From Fragilaria crotonensis (Eukaryota; Bacillariophyta; Fragilariophyceae; Fragilariales; Fragilariaceae), in NCBI GenBank assembly GCA_022925895.1, contig JAKSYS010000001.1, positions 248,001 through 312,000 on the forward strand: DNA of 64,000 nt, read 5' to 3'. This document shows positions 33,349-45,099 of this stretch, piece by piece. Each line of letters begins with the position of its first letter. The first letter of the stretch is position 1. The translations under genes and the position numbers were made by a program. Under the pieces are notes generated by a model, which was not told the origin of the DNA, searched no databases, and saw only the letters and a list, made by a program, of their open reading frames with translations.

Positions 33349-34668
33349 ATGATTCATGTGTGGAGGAATCTCTTCGTTGTTCTTCTCGCATGCAACAGGG
33401 CTTTTGCTGTTGCATTGGTCCCTTCGTCGCAATTCTCCATTTTCCTGACACCAACCTTCAGTGAGTTAACACCCGAGGCTCTGGTTGAGTTACAACAGCA
33501 CATGGAAGATGTTTTAATGCAGACAAGTCAAATAATTCTTCGTGAGTCTTTGCAGCCCAGACATATCAATGTCATTATTCAGGGAGCTGCTCAAATGGTC
33601 TACAGCACACATACATCCTTCGAATTGAAAACCACGAATGTCACGTTTGCTGCATTGGGTACATTTGATCAAGCGTCGGCCATGACGGATCAGAAATTTA
33701 TGGACTCGCTTGTGAAGCAAGCTTTTGATAGAGCGACCTTTAAGGATATCTTCCTTTCGTTGTTGCAAGAATCACCAAGTGAACCTTTATCGCAAGTGGT
33801 GGAATTGTCCTTGCAGAAGCAAGGGACCGCGACAACCGGGGATGGTATCAGTATGAATACAGTGGCTCCTTCTCGAACGGAATCAAGTGAAGGACTCACT
33901 CCCGTTGACGTAAGTCTCATTGTGGTGAGCTCACTCATCCTTGTGGTCATTGTGTTGGTCCTGCTTCACGGACGAAGTAGACGGCCGAAAACATCGACAG
34001 GGCAACCGCCCAAACGCAGTCAGGCATCCCCTGTTTCGCCTTCGCGCAAGTTCGCTACCGCCACTAGTTTTGATGAAAGCTTTTCCGCCTCATTCCCAAT
34101 TCCTAAAGCTGAGACAATCGCACGATTTAATCCTAACCATGTGGTGACTCCGAACTTTCGCATCACGAAGCATTCTCCTCCCAACACATTCGAGAAGTCC
34201 ATGTCAAATGCAACGACAGTCCTCATGTCTAACCGATCGCCCTCTCCCGAAGATGCAACCGTTGCCATGACTACGCCATCTCCTTCTGCGCTCGAGATGT
34301 CATTCGATTCGTCCGATTCGGAAGGTGGATTTTCGCCATCTGGAGACTTATCGCGAGCACTTGACTCCATGTCGGAGCGATTTTCTTCCAAATGGTTTGA
34401 AGGCTCGCAAACGTCATTCAGTGTCGATAGTCATGATATATTTGGAGTGGATGTCTCGAACAAGGCTGACGAGGATCAATGTTTCACCAGCACCAACACT
34501 TTTTCATATAGGGGACAATCAATGGAAGAATGGGTACAATCTATTAGAGTTGTTGTCAAACCCGGTTCGACCACGTCCATCGCAAGTCTCAAGTCGGCGC
34601 CTCAATCATTGATGCATTTCGAAACTCATAGCACCGGGGAAGAATCAGAGGGAGGGTTTACTATTTGA
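33349..34668 (+). CDS. Type I single-pass membrane protein, orphan
   Basis: A 439-residue single-exon protein. Residues 1-20 are a signal peptide (LFVVLLACNRAFAVA). An outer domain of ~165 residues follows, beginning FSIFLTPTFSELTPEALVEL, with VTFAALGTFDQASAMTDQKF farther on. One transmembrane helix (SLIVVSSLILVVIVLVLL, about 188-206) precedes a basic stop-transfer sequence, HGRSRRPK, and a ~230-residue Ser/Thr-rich tail with acidic patches. Several diatom secretome orphans share this design, but I recognise no named domain. The tail has potential phosphorylation sites. Function unknown. Confidence 0.78.
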   Translation: MIHVWRNLFVVLLACNRAFAVALVPSSQFSIFLTPTFSELTPEALVELQQHMEDVLMQTSQIILRESLQPRHINVIIQGAAQMVYSTHTSFELKTTNVTFAALGTFDQASAMTDQKFMDSLVKQAFDRATFKDIFLSLLQESPSEPLSQVVELSLQKQGTATTGDGISMNTVAPSRTESSEGLTPVDVSLIVVSSLILVVIVLVLLHGRSRRPKTSTGQPPKRSQASPVSPSRKFATATSFDESFSASFPIPKAETIARFNPNHVVTPNFRITKHSPPNTFEKSMSNATTVLMSNRSPSPEDATVAMTTPSPSALEMSFDSSDSEGGFSPSGDLSRALDSMSERFSSKWFEGSQTSFSVDSHDIFGVDVSNKADEDQCFTSTNTFSYRGQSMEEWVQSIRVVVKPGSTTSIASLKSAPQSLMHFETHSTGEESEGGFTI

Positions 34669-34783
34669 GGATGAAAGCCACGAACTCGCCAACAGACACC
34701 TGTTATGATAGACCAAGGATTTAGTGCCGCACATCACGAGATTCACTCATGGTCATGTAACAAAAAACTATAGTGGATGGTAC

Positions 34784-37012
34784 TTAGTCGTCCATAGCTT
34801 CACACAGGTCGCCATCGCTTTCTTGGACAGCTTGCAGGTGCCCTTTGGGTACAGGATCGGCTTTCGCATCTTTTGATATCCACATGACAGCAGCAGCGAT
34901 GGCTCGCAATGATTGACGCTTTTCGCGGATGATGCGGAGAGAGCTCGTTAAAGACCTGTTGGATAGACGGAAGTCGTTGTCGACGTCAAACCAGGGGTTT
35001 TCCAACGCTTCAGCAGCGGTCAATCGCTGTGCGGGATCGGTAACCAGCAGACTCTTGATCAGGGATGTAGCCTCCTCCGATACCTCCGTCAATCTTCTTC
35101 AAAGAATTCATACTCTCGGAACGAATTTTTCTGAAAAGATCTTGTTGCTTGTCTTCCATGAACGGCGGATAGCCAACCAACAGTACATAAGTGATTACCC
35201 CTACTGACCACATATCTGCTTTCGTGTCATGAGGAATGTTCTTGAGAATTTCCGGGGCAACATACGTCGGAGTACCACACCGAGTTGTGAGGGATTGCGG
35301 AGTATGAACACGACGGGAGAAACCAAAATCTGCGATCTTGATGCTAGCATCGTCGTCCTTGCTCTGCAGTGAAGAAAACGTGAGCCTATGAGTGGGAGAA
35401 AACAATAATCTCCAATAGTGTCGTCACAACTCACTGTAAGTAGAAGATTCTGCGGCTTGAGGTCTCTATGCGCCACACCTTGGGCGTGAAGGAACTTAAC
35501 AGCCTTCAAAAGGATTCGCACCAAATCTCGCGCATCTTTTTCCGTGTAATGGTTTCTCTCCACAATTCGGTCAAAGACGTCACCTCCCCTCATGTATTCC
35601 ATCACCATGTAGAAGTAATCCTTTTCCTCGAAAAAATCCAAGAGTTGCACAACATGGCGGTTGGCCAGTGATTGCAAAATAGCGACTTCGTTCATGACTG
35701 CCTCGTCGTCGCTTGGTTTCAAACCCTCTCGATTAATAATCTTGACCGCAAAGACTTGCTGTGTCTCTTTGTGAACACACTCCCACACAGTGGCAAACGA
35801 ACCCGTTCGCACTTTCTTCGTCAGGTCGTAAACATCGCGGAAGGCGGGATGGAGTGTCGTCTTCTTGATCGCTGCAGCGTCCTCCTTATCCCAAGTTTTC
35901 TGTTGCTGTGAAAAGGTGACATTGTCAGGATTCCAGAAAGTGGCTGTCGTCGCCCAGTGAACTGCTCGCACGGCAGACTTGAGCTTTCGCCTGGCGTTGA
36001 ATTTACGTAGCTCGGCCAAGGCTTTGTCAAAGAACGAGAACTCAAGGCATCGTCTTCGGCTTGTATCAATTGCAGTCCAGCGCTTGTTCGGCAGTCCAGC
36101 GGTGCTCGGGGTTGACACATGAGGGAAGAGATGAGCACCTTGGCATCAATCGATACGTGCTCCCAGTACGATTCATGAAAGATATAATCAGCAGCGCGGA
36201 TCTTGCGAAAGAGACCACGGTGGTGTTCGTCCTGGTAAGGAGGATAGCCTCCAATTAGCAAGAATAATAAGACACCAACGGACCACATATCAATTGGTTC
36301 GCGGTAACTCGAGCCAACCAGGATTTCAGGAGCCACGAATGCAGGTGTACCGCAGCGAGTTCGTAACCCCTCAAGAGGAATCTTCCTGGAAAATCCGAAA
36401 TCGGCGACAAGGATGTTTGAGTCAACCTCTTCATATTTGAGAAGCAGGTTCTCGGGCTTTAAATCACGGTGAACATATCCTCGCTTGTGCATATCACGCA
36501 TCGTTTCCAGCAAGCGCCTGGCCAATTTCCGGGCATCCTCTTCGGAGTAGGTAGTCCGGCGGGCTAAGCGATCAAAGACATCACCACCCTTCGCAAAGAC
36601 TTGTACAATGTGGAATTCATCTGGTTGAACGAAAAAGTCAATTAATGATACAATTCCTTGTACATCACTCAAGTCCTTCAGGACGTCCACCTCTCGAAAC
36701 ACCCCATCGTCATCAGACTTCTTCTTCAGTTTGCTTCAAGGGAAGGAATTGCGTGAGAACATAGTATGCATTATGCATACAACTTATCGGCAGGATACGA
36801 GGTCGAGAGTTCCGAGTAGCGATACGAGATACGTACCGACGATCGATAACTTTCACTGCGAATTCCTCTCCAGATTCTTTGTGTCGCGTCACATAGACAG
36901 TTCCGTATGAACCAGAACGCAGTCGCTTGTCGATGGTGTAAAAATCATTGAATTGCAATGCTTCACTTAAATCCCCTTGCAACGTTACTCCAGGAATGAA
37001 GTTATACGCCAT
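34784..37012 (-). CDS. Protein with two tandem CAMK-like kinase domains, several frame slips
   Basis: Three exons (37012-36837, 36733-35435, 35363-34784). The introns (103 and 71 bp) restore VIDRRKLKKKSDDD and NLLLTSKDDDASIKIADFG. Kinase domain 1 has VHRDLKPEN, VADFGFSRK and FVAPEIL; a linker with TTATFWNPDN leads to domain 2, with FAVKIINREG (catalytic Lys), AHRDLKPQN, IADFGFSRR and YVAPEIL. Both look catalytically complete and CAMK-like; no EF-hands or clear calmodulin site seen. Near the end of each domain (36.05-36.12 kb and 35.07-35.13 kb) the conserved sequence changes frame at losses of one or two bases (for example TGG to TG). Summed, the losses keep the total length a multiple of three. 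The gene is either newly broken or, more likely, misassembled at short repeats. It could be two adjacent genes, but the continuous linker favours one. Confidence 0.82.
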
Positions 37013-38558
37013 GGCTAAGTCTGGCTCCGACTTGTGAGTGTGTGAGCGAAAATGGATTGGCAGACGGCAGCAGTGGGTAGTGCCAGGATTCAAATACGGA
37101 CCGATTAAGCTGTGTAGGGAGTTTTATTGTGTGCATTGCAAGAATCAAGCGATCAACAGACAAGGACTGCATGCGAGGTGCTCCGAGCTCCGAGCAGACC
37201 AGCTTTTCTCCACGGAATTGTGCTACACTGGTCTGCTACCTTGTACCAGTACTCCGTTTTCAGTGTACACTGTACGTGTACTGGGGGAGGAATCTTCGGA
37301 GTAGAAAGTGTATGGGAGCATGGGATCTGTGAAAATGTGAGTGCATGGCGCTCGAAGGATGTCATACAGGCTATGTACGACTGTATCATACTTCTTCATG
37401 TATTTGTACTGTACAGTTTATGATGGAAATGCAACATACATACGACTGCACATCGAATACGCGTATTGCTGAGGGAAGATGTCCGGCAAATGACGGTTTC
37501 GAAACCGAGCAAAGATAGCTAAATTTCTGATATGGTTGACATCTCCCGGGCAGATAAAACTCTGCGAGGAGAACTACCGGGTACTGTAGTACTGGAGTCC
37601 AACTCTATTTTGCAGTAATCCAGAACTCCAAGTACAATACTGTACTCCAGTACTTCACTGAAATTGATGCGTTATGTTATGGCACTCCGCCCTGCTGCTG
37701 GATCTAATTTGTTATGTGAAGTAGTCACCATGCTTCCATGCATTGCAGACCATTTCAACTAGTGATGATGCGCTTGATGCAAGCCGACTTGATTGTACAA
37801 TTTCTTTACTCAAGAAAAGGTGGCAATGCTGTGCACTTCCTCTTCCCTTCTAAATAATCTCTCCCTCCCATTGTCCTTGAATACCCTTCATGAAGGGCTC
37901 ATTGAGCATTCATAGGTTAATGCAGAACAGTGCATCCCTGGGGATCTTAACCCTTACTCCCAAGTGAATCTTGGATCTCCGAAAATTAGAACAAGCCAGC
38001 ACCTGTAGAAGAAATCTAATCTGCTAACTCGCAATGATACTGTAGAATTCATTTTTAATAATGTTTGACAAAGTACTAAATCCTATTGTTTAATTTGTGT
38101 ACTAATTAATTTGTTGACAGCTCTATAAAGACCAACCCATAGTCTTGCAACAAAATAATCCTCTGTTGGTTGAATTCATTCACCACCTATGCACCTCCCT
38201 CTACCAAAGAACTTCAATTCAATCCAATTGGTGTGCTACCTCCAATACGAGAACATTTGACCTCTTGTTCATTGTTGGATGCATTTTCTTCATCAATTTA
38301 TGCTTTGGTTGGGATCATAGTCCAAAAACCAAAATCATTCCTTCATGATTCATGATCAATGGACCATCACTCATACTGGTACTGTCCGTCCGACTCGTGT
38401 ACGGGTCATCATGCTTGGTACAGTAGCATTGCCGCCATCGTGTCAGTGCTCACAGCACTGCAGGCTCGGCCACTGAACTCCTATGAGACTCATTCATGAT
38501 CAAAACAAGGCGTCAAACACTATGAACAAAATTGCTTTGTGTTGTTAGGTGCGTACAC
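37013..38558. other. Long intergenic region
   Basis: No gene supported. GTAC-type words cluster at 37240-37290 and 37570-37650 (ggtactgtagtactgg, ctgtactccagtacttc). 37.8-38.35 kb is AT-rich without recognisable coding content or repeat ends. Confidence 0.45.
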
Positions 38559-41500
38559 TTATTGCAACCACTCGCCCTGCCGCAAGACAGGGGTACGATC
38601 ATACGGTAAGTCCGATTCATGGAGCAAGCAGAGATTACCGTTGCTATTTCCAAGGTCTGGGTCCAAACGCTTCTTCTCCATCTCAGCCTTTCTTCTTGAG
38701 GGAGGCCAGCAAAACTTTTTCACTCTCTTAAGGATATTGTTTCCGATAGGCTGACGGGGTCGAGCCCGACGCTTCCAGGCATCCTTGGTGGCAGGAATGC
38801 GATGTTTCTTGCCTTCCACTCGCAATTCGTCAAGTCGAAGTTCCGCTTCAATAGACATATCTGACGCAAAGGATTCATCGTCATCGTCGTCAGACATAGC
38901 GACAAAAGCTGAGCCAAGATGTACATCTCCAAAGCTGCTGTACGATCTGACTCCAGTGCCAGGAAAGGACGCGTTACCGATTTCGTCCTCAACACCCAAT
39001 ATAGGGCGGTCGAAGTGTCCATCCGAAAGGCTGTGCATCGATCGGGCTGATTCGTCATCAAGAAACACATCTCCATTGGCTGCAGGAACCAAGTTGGCTC
39101 GACTAGATTCCCTGGAGGATTCGATGTTCTTTTGGTCCTTCCTTCTCCTGTCCAAGTTCTTCTTCTTGCTCTTTTTCTTTCCTTTCTTTTTCTTGTCCTT
39201 CTTCTCCTTTAAATTCTTGGCATCTCCATCAGCTTTGGAAGCTGCCAAACTAGCCACAAGATCGACATGGGAAGCAGCAATGATAAAGTCGGTAGTAGAG
39301 GACGCAGGAATCGCCTGGGATGCCTCCTGGTTCTGGATACCAAGCGCACTCTGACCAACAAACGAGCTTGGAAGCTCGTGATCGCGCGGCAATTTCTTAG
39401 GTGCTAAGAAAGAGTGTGGCAAGGTTGACAAATCTGGATCTGGCGAACCATCTGATTCCATCCTATTGACGAAGGAGGTCGAGAAAACGAGGTGGTCGTC
39501 AGGATTGACTTCGGGCTTCAGATGTGCTCCTCTCTTTGAGTATTTGGAGGCGAAGAGTTTGGGGATAGCTGCATGGCGACCTTTTCCTTTCGCTTCGCAT
39601 TCACTCGAAGATTCACCGTAGCTTGCCTCGCTGAGTGACTTGAGGTCTGGCATATCGTCAGACGTAAGGACGCTAGAAGTTTCACCCTGTTGCATGAGAT
39701 TTCGCGTGGAAGAAATGACATGAAGAGTTCGAGTGGACGGTGTCGAAACCGATCCGCTGCTGGATAGTTTGTTCTTTAAATGAAATGACGAAGGCAGGAT
39801 CCCTGACTCAGCAGTTTCGGGCGAGATGTTCGTAGTAGTGGAGGAGATTCCGTGTTCGTCTGTAGGCATCACAATTTGCCTTCCACCAATCGCTGCCCAT
39901 TGCGGACCATGATTTGCCGTTTCTTTGGCTTGTGGCTTTGCATCCGATTCAGCTCTTAAATTGCGGAGATTTGCTAGGTTGGGAAGCGTTGTCGGATCAA
40001 TGCTGAAATCAGATGACTCGTACATAGAGGCGGCCTTAAGGGTGCGCTTGCTCTCGGACGGCATGAGCAGTGGAACAGACTTGGTGGACAAGGTTGAAAT
40101 GGTCCCACTGCTCATCTCCTGCGCGACAAAAGATGCCCTATGCCTGAGCTCCGTGCTACTAAAAGTTTGCCTTTTACTGCCTGTGACGGAGTTTGCAGAG
40201 GCTCTTCGTGTGCCATAGTGCGGTAGGTGCAAAGGGTCTAAGCTGCGGTCATCGTCTGACGACACAACGATAGGAACTCCGCCGATGGAAGCCCAGATTG
40301 GATTACTGGAATTGGCTGACTTTAGAGACTCAACAGTGTCATGCACCGTCGACGGCGCCCCCGTGTTGGAATCTGATCCAATCGAAGAAAGTGTTGGCAT
40401 GCTGGAGGACGACAAATTGCGCTTTGTGGAGGAGCGAGGTGTTACATCAGGTGAGCCTATGTCACCGGCAGCGGAAGGATGTGGAGATTGTCGTGGATGG
40501 TCACCCAACATGTCGGTATTCAATTGTTCGGTTCTTGGGTTCGGACTCCTATAAGGAATGCCGATTTCCGTGGCGAGGGCATTGCCATCGATGACGGTGT
40601 CACCGCGCATCGGGTTGAAGTGGCTTTCCAGATCTTGCTGCCTTCGTTTGGCTTCAGCTCGACGCCTTCCTGCAGGGGTCGACGGTGGAAGATCAGATGC
40701 TACAGCATCATTCAGCGGCTTGGTGTATTCCCTCATTTCAGATTCTCCCCGAAATCTGGCAGGGTCATCTCGAACCATTGTTTGTTCCCGAAAACGTGCA
40801 GCCTCTTCGACCTTGAGACGAAGCATCTCTTCCAGGCGATTTCCTTCCTCTTCCAGGCGCTTTAATTCCGCCTCTTCAGCCTCCTTCTCGCGCAACAACG
40901 CCTCGTGGCGTCTTAGATCCTCGGCAATCTGCAATTTCCGCTGTTCTTCGTGACGCCTAAGTTCGTCCTCCAACTCTCGCTTCTTTTGGGCATTAGCCGT
41001 CTCCTCGGTCTCCAGGTGGCGTAGCTTCTCATGTGCATCCACATTTACGCGAAGCGTCCATGCAAATAAATCCAACAGTTCCAACGAGGCTGGTTTCTGC
41101 GACTTTTCTATTTCGTTCAACAAGTTGCCAATAAAATCATTCAAAGCAACTTCCACCTGTTCAGCTGGGTCGCCACTTTTCGCTGCATCATCGCTACTGT
41201 AATGATGATCATACTCGTGGGTTGATCCATCAATAGATGGACGCCATGACGAAAGTGTTGGTAACGAACTATCATCATCGTCGTTTGCTTCCGCTTTCGG
41301 CATCAGCATGTCCATGAAGGAAGTCAATGCCATCTCTGCCATTTCAATATCATCGTCCGACATTGGCGTCACTGCCGATTTTGGATCCTGTCGCTTTGGG
41401 TTTGAATCGCTTGAAAAGGCGCTTCTGTTGGACATGGCCCTCACCAATGCCGCAGGCAGGTGAGTATTGGTCGCAACCGTGCTAGCATCGTCATCGTCAG

Positions 41501-41822
41501 ACGATGAAAATGCATCCACCATGAGTCGTTCGATCCCACGCCAAATTTGCTGCTCGACCGAGAGCGATGTGTCGTCTCCCGTTGAAGAAGTCATAACCGA
41601 TACCTCCTGCGGGTGATTGCGCGGCAACATGATGGGTCTAGGAGCATCGACCTCGTATGGAGTCTTCCAATGCTGGTTTGGCATTGTTCGCTGCCTTCGT
41701 CGTGCCGTTTCAATACCTCGTCGCACAATCATAGAATGGAAGTGATCAACTTCTTCCTCTTGATCCAATCGAAGTGCTCTAGATAATATAGACGATCGGT
41801 CCAGCAATTTTCGCTCCAACAT
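38559..41822 (-). CDS. Large orphan protein with coiled coil and disordered Ser/Asp-rich regions
   Basis: A 1087-residue frame from ATG 41822. Residues ~275-345 form a long Glu/Arg/Lys helix (ELEDELRRHEEQRKLQIAED and LLREKEAEEAELKRLEEEGN), a clear coiled coil. The rest is acidic or Ser-rich low complexity; a Lys run (KEKKDKKKKGKKKSKKKN) lies near residue 880. A motif with WASIGGVPIVVSSDD recurs as WAAIGGRQIVMPTDE. No enzyme domain. An overlapping frame with coding-like content begins at ATG 42154 (MEACSRPRGRPLPSDN) and runs in a different phase, so the true N-terminus may lie there with a frame slip or intron between. Function unknown; a scaffold role is possible. Confidence 0.72.
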   Translation of the reverse strand: MLERKLLDRSSILSRALRLDQEEEVDHFHSMIVRRGIETARRRQRTMPNQHWKTPYEVDAPRPIMLPRNHPQEVSVMTSSTGDDTSLSVEQQIWRGIERLMVDAFSSSDDDDASTVATNTHLPAALVRAMSNRSAFSSDSNPKRQDPKSAVTPMSDDDIEMAEMALTSFMDMLMPKAEANDDDDSSLPTLSSWRPSIDGSTHEYDHHYSSDDAAKSGDPAEQVEVALNDFIGNLLNEIEKSQKPASLELLDLFAWTLRVNVDAHEKLRHLETEETANAQKKRELEDELRRHEEQRKLQIAEDLRRHEALLREKEAEEAELKRLEEEGNRLEEMLRLKVEEAARFREQTMVRDDPARFRGESEMREYTKPLNDAVASDLPPSTPAGRRRAEAKRRQQDLESHFNPMRGDTVIDGNALATEIGIPYRSPNPRTEQLNTDMLGDHPRQSPHPSAAGDIGSPDVTPRSSTKRNLSSSSMPTLSSIGSDSNTGAPSTVHDTVESLKSANSSNPIWASIGGVPIVVSSDDDRSLDPLHLPHYGTRRASANSVTGSKRQTFSSTELRHRASFVAQEMSSGTISTLSTKSVPLLMPSESKRTLKAASMYESSDFSIDPTTLPNLANLRNLRAESDAKPQAKETANHGPQWAAIGGRQIVMPTDEHGISSTTTNISPETAESGILPSSFHLKNKLSSSGSVSTPSTRTLHVISSTRNLMQQGETSSVLTSDDMPDLKSLSEASYGESSSECEAKGKGRHAAIPKLFASKYSKRGAHLKPEVNPDDHLVFSTSFVNRMESDGSPDPDLSTLPHSFLAPKKLPRDHELPSSFVGQSALGIQNQEASQAIPASSTTDFIIAASHVDLVASLAASKADGDAKNLKEKKDKKKKGKKKSKKKNLDRRRKDQKNIESSRESSRANLVPAANGDVFLDDESARSMHSLSDGHFDRPILGVEDEIGNASFPGTGVRSYSSFGDVHLGSAFVAMSDDDDDESFASDMSIEAELRLDELRVEGKKHRIPATKDAWKRRARPRQPIGNNILKRVKKFCWPPSRRKAEMEKKRLDPDLGNSNGNLCLLHESDLPYDRTPVLRQGEWLQ

Positions 41823-42154
41823 TCGTTCGGTTCGTGACTTGGATTTGTTTTATCGTCTCCCGCCCAGGTAGACGACCCCATAGTTGCCGTATCTCCGGCC
41901 TGTGTCTCAACCTCTGGCAATCCCTGGGCATCTGGACCCCAAGGATGAGCGCGAGAAGACGCTGATGTTGCTCCTTCTGTAGTGTTTGGAGCACGTTGTT
42001 GTGGTTGTTGTTGTCTCGTGTCAGGTTTGAGAACCAAAAATCGATCGCCTCCTGCCGTTAAGGATCCCGGTGGAAGTCTATTGTCGTTTGTTTTTGGCTT
42101 TGTAAAATTGTCGGAAGGAAGAGGTCGTCCTCGAGGCCGCGAACACGCTTCCAT

Positions 42155-43554
42155 TGCGGCCACGCTGAGGCAGTTTAGTGGAAGTGGAGCAGGGTCAAGG
42201 AATTCCCTATTTTCAATTATGATATGCACTACTAGAGTCTAACGTTTCCCTATTTAAAAATGACGGTGATGACCTGGGGGATGGGTATGGTGTACGAGTA
42301 CTCTACCGGGTACTGTAGTACTTTATGCCTCTGGTTAGTGTGAGCGCATAATCACGATTGGGCCTCAGTACGTCGATTGATTCACGGTTACAACGTCGCA
42401 AGTGTCTTGGTCTTGGGTTGTAGGGAACTAGTCCTTCAACAATGCCAGATCGTGGTTAAACACTTCACCTTCCGTTCACGAGTACGTAGAGAGAGGACAT
42501 TCTACCAGCACTGTTTTCTCGTTAATACTCGAATTACCTTTGAAGTTTCCATGCAGGCATGGGCGACATTCCATCAAGAATAAAAAAGCCCTTGGGTCTA
42601 ATGCCAGGGCTTCCTTCAATTTGATACATAACAAAGAGATTCGCAAGATTGAAGTGTCCCCTGCAAGAAAAGCTTCTCGCAATTCAAGGAGTGTTTGAGT
42701 ATTGCACGTCAAGCGAAAAATGGTTTTGATCCGGGGGCTTCTGGAAGGCTCAAAAGGTCCTCCACTTAACGTGCTAGTTGTCAATCACGTTTTATATAAT
42801 CGAATCACTTGAAAAAAACAAAGACTACGGTGCCTGATGGACACGTTGCAATGTCACAGAGGGGTGTCGGGTGTCGGGTCACTCTCTCCGAGGAGACATC
42901 AGACATTCGACATATCACATAGGTCAGATTAAAGACCTCTAATAGCAGGTTGTTTGCACGCGGATCGTCAATTTATCGTGGAATCATTTCCTTGAGTAAC
43001 GTAGAACTCCTATCAGGTTCTTGGTGTGCTTATCGTATAAATGTTGGTTGACGCAATAGCGTTTCATCCTGGCTTCGTTCCAATACTGTAATCGTTCTTC
43101 ATTTGTAGATGAAATCCATAGTATGACAAATATGATTTACGATTTGAGAATGTAGTAATCAGCTAAGTCCGTAATCGTGAAATCTGGTATTGGAGTATCA
43201 TTCGCTATCATACACAGAGTGTTCGACCGAAACATAGTGGGAATTGCCACAACCGATGCATTGGACCATTTGCTTTTTCTATGAACATACATACGTGCCA
43301 CGAAGTGCGCCTGTCACGAGTTTGACCTTGCCTGCCTAATCTGGCGGTTGTCCACTCCGGACTTTACATAGTGCTCTTGTCACTTGTCCCCTCCACTCTT
43401 CGCATCTGTCCACAGTCTACAGTCTGCAGGCCACAGTCAACTCTCGACTCTCAACTCTCAATCAATAATCAATACCATTGACAATTGACATCTTGATCAG
43501 TCTTCGTGCTCACAGTGCTCTCATATCTCATCGATCAGTGAATTCAACATAGTG
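42155..43554. other. Intergenic
   Basis: No gene supported. A 102-codon minus-strand frame at 42476-42784 matches nothing I know. The last 150 bp contains repeated CTCTCAACTCTC-type and cagtctacagtctgcag words just upstream of the gene at 43555. Confidence 0.45.
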
Positions 43555-45099
43555 ATGACTCAATTTCAGTTACGCAAGGGCGCCTCATCTGCTGCTTCAA
43601 GTCCAACATCTTCTGAACATGCACTGTGTAGGGATGCTGAACAAGATTTAGACCTTTTCAAACGGAGCCTCAGCAACCATGGCAGTGGTAGTGATTATGC
43701 CACAGACGGAACTGATGACATTTCAACGCAGCACAACTCGGATCCTCTCGTGGGTTCGCTGTACGACTCCCCCACCTTTGTTTTGCCGGACATTGACGAG
43801 CTTTACGGTTATGAAGACGATGAAACGAACGTCAGCACAATGTCGAGGACAAGTGCCGCATTCGTCCAGTTCTCCCCGGCCATTCCACCGGACCAAGAGA
43901 GTGACTTGGCTCGCATGGGACTTAGCACTGTTGATGCAGCAAACGTTCCCAATTACGTGCAATGTGTCACTTCTGTAAACTTTCTTTCCGAAGAATCTCA
44001 ATCACAGTCACAGCCGCTGCCACATTCTTTACCACCCACACAAGTTCAAGTCACTGTCATGGGAAAAAAGAAAACAAGGCGCAAGCAAAGCATCGACCAA
44101 GTCGCTTTCGCCCTTTCTATGGAGCACACACCGTGCACTGGAATGGGCTTGGGTACACCTGATACCAATGACTCCGGGGACGTATTCTCGGTTCGATCTG
44201 AGCCTTTCATGAGACGCAACTCGAACGCGTCAAAAAATCCTTCAGAGAGAAACCAGTTTCAACGAGCTCCAAGCCAGGCCCATCCCCATGCAGCCATTCC
44301 CTCGCAAGTCAATAGGAAGCTTTCCTTGCCGAGAATTCCTCCGCGAAAAGTCGATCCGCATCCGGCACCCATTCACGAACTAGTACAGGTACCACAACGA
44401 ACGAGCTCCCTACCGTCTCCCACGTCGTCTGATGCCGACGTGTGCGAAGAAGAATCGGTCACATCAGAAGTGTCGCGACAGTCACGCATGTCAATTTCCT
44501 CGGCCCCCGCCGCCAGTGGCAGAAGACTTATCTCCAATCCATCCACTCAACAGTCTGCGACCCGTCGTTCCTACACTCGAAATGGCCCGCCACCCACACA
44601 GACCGGTAGGAATGCTATCAAGGCGAAGAGCGTCTTCGGAAAAGTGTTCTCCAATCAAGTGCAAGCAGACTACGATGAAGACGCCCTCAACTCCGCGCTA
44701 GCACTCCCAGTATCAAGTAGAAGGCAGCCCGTTCCGTTGGACTACGGGGTCGAAATTGCTGACGGCGACCCCAAGCACTCTGCGGTACTGAGAAAGAGCG
44801 ACTCACAGCGATCGTTCTCAGAAACGAGCGTGCGGTCCAACGTCAGTCAAGGCAGTCGCACGACAAATCGTAATGTATCAAGAAGTCCGCATGCTCCCCC
44901 ATCACCATTACGATGTATCCCCTCCAATCCAGAAGATAATAATACCGCGGCATCACAATCATCCCGGGGTCTCCCGGTTTCGCAAGCGCCCGCCTTGGAA
45001 GACGCGGAGTATGCGATCTTTCTGGCGGAATGCCATGACAGTGCCGGAGGCGAGAAGGCATCCAAGTCGTTTGGCAAATTCTTTCGACGAAAAGGCTAA
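43555..45099 (+). CDS. Orphan disordered Ser/Pro-rich protein
   Basis: A 514-residue single-exon protein starting at ATG 43555 (MTQFQLRKGASSAASS); the frame upstream is open only to GTG. It is low complexity throughout, with basic-Ser sites (RKQS, RRNS, RKLS) and an acidic patch (DIDELYGYEDDE). The C-terminus is more ordered and ends ASKSFGKFFRRKG, a basic amphipathic tail. No known domain. It shares composition and RxxS density with the neighbours at 50.2, 52.6 and 54.4 kb. Function unknown. Confidence 0.75.
   Translation: MTQFQLRKGASSAASSPTSSEHALCRDAEQDLDLFKRSLSNHGSGSDYATDGTDDISTQHNSDPLVGSLYDSPTFVLPDIDELYGYEDDETNVSTMSRTSAAFVQFSPAIPPDQESDLARMGLSTVDAANVPNYVQCVTSVNFLSEESQSQSQPLPHSLPPTQVQVTVMGKKKTRRKQSIDQVAFALSMEHTPCTGMGLGTPDTNDSGDVFSVRSEPFMRRNSNASKNPSERNQFQRAPSQAHPHAAIPSQVNRKLSLPRIPPRKVDPHPAPIHELVQVPQRTSSLPSPTSSDADVCEEESVTSEVSRQSRMSISSAPAASGRRLISNPSTQQSATRRSYTRNGPPPTQTGRNAIKAKSVFGKVFSNQVQADYDEDALNSALALPVSSRRQPVPLDYGVEIADGDPKHSAVLRKSDSQRSFSETSVRSNVSQGSRTTNRNVSRSPHAPPSPLRCIPSNPEDNNTAASQSSRGLPVSQAPALEDAEYAIFLAECHDSAGGEKASKSFGKFFRRKG

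Noticed and set aside
34784-37012. Calling the double kinase a pseudogene
   Set aside because: All lesions are small losses at repeats, splice sites and catalytic motifs are intact, and net phase is preserved; sequence error is more likely, though not proven.
42476-42784. 102-codon minus-strand frame
   Set aside because: No recognisable domain and no second line of support.
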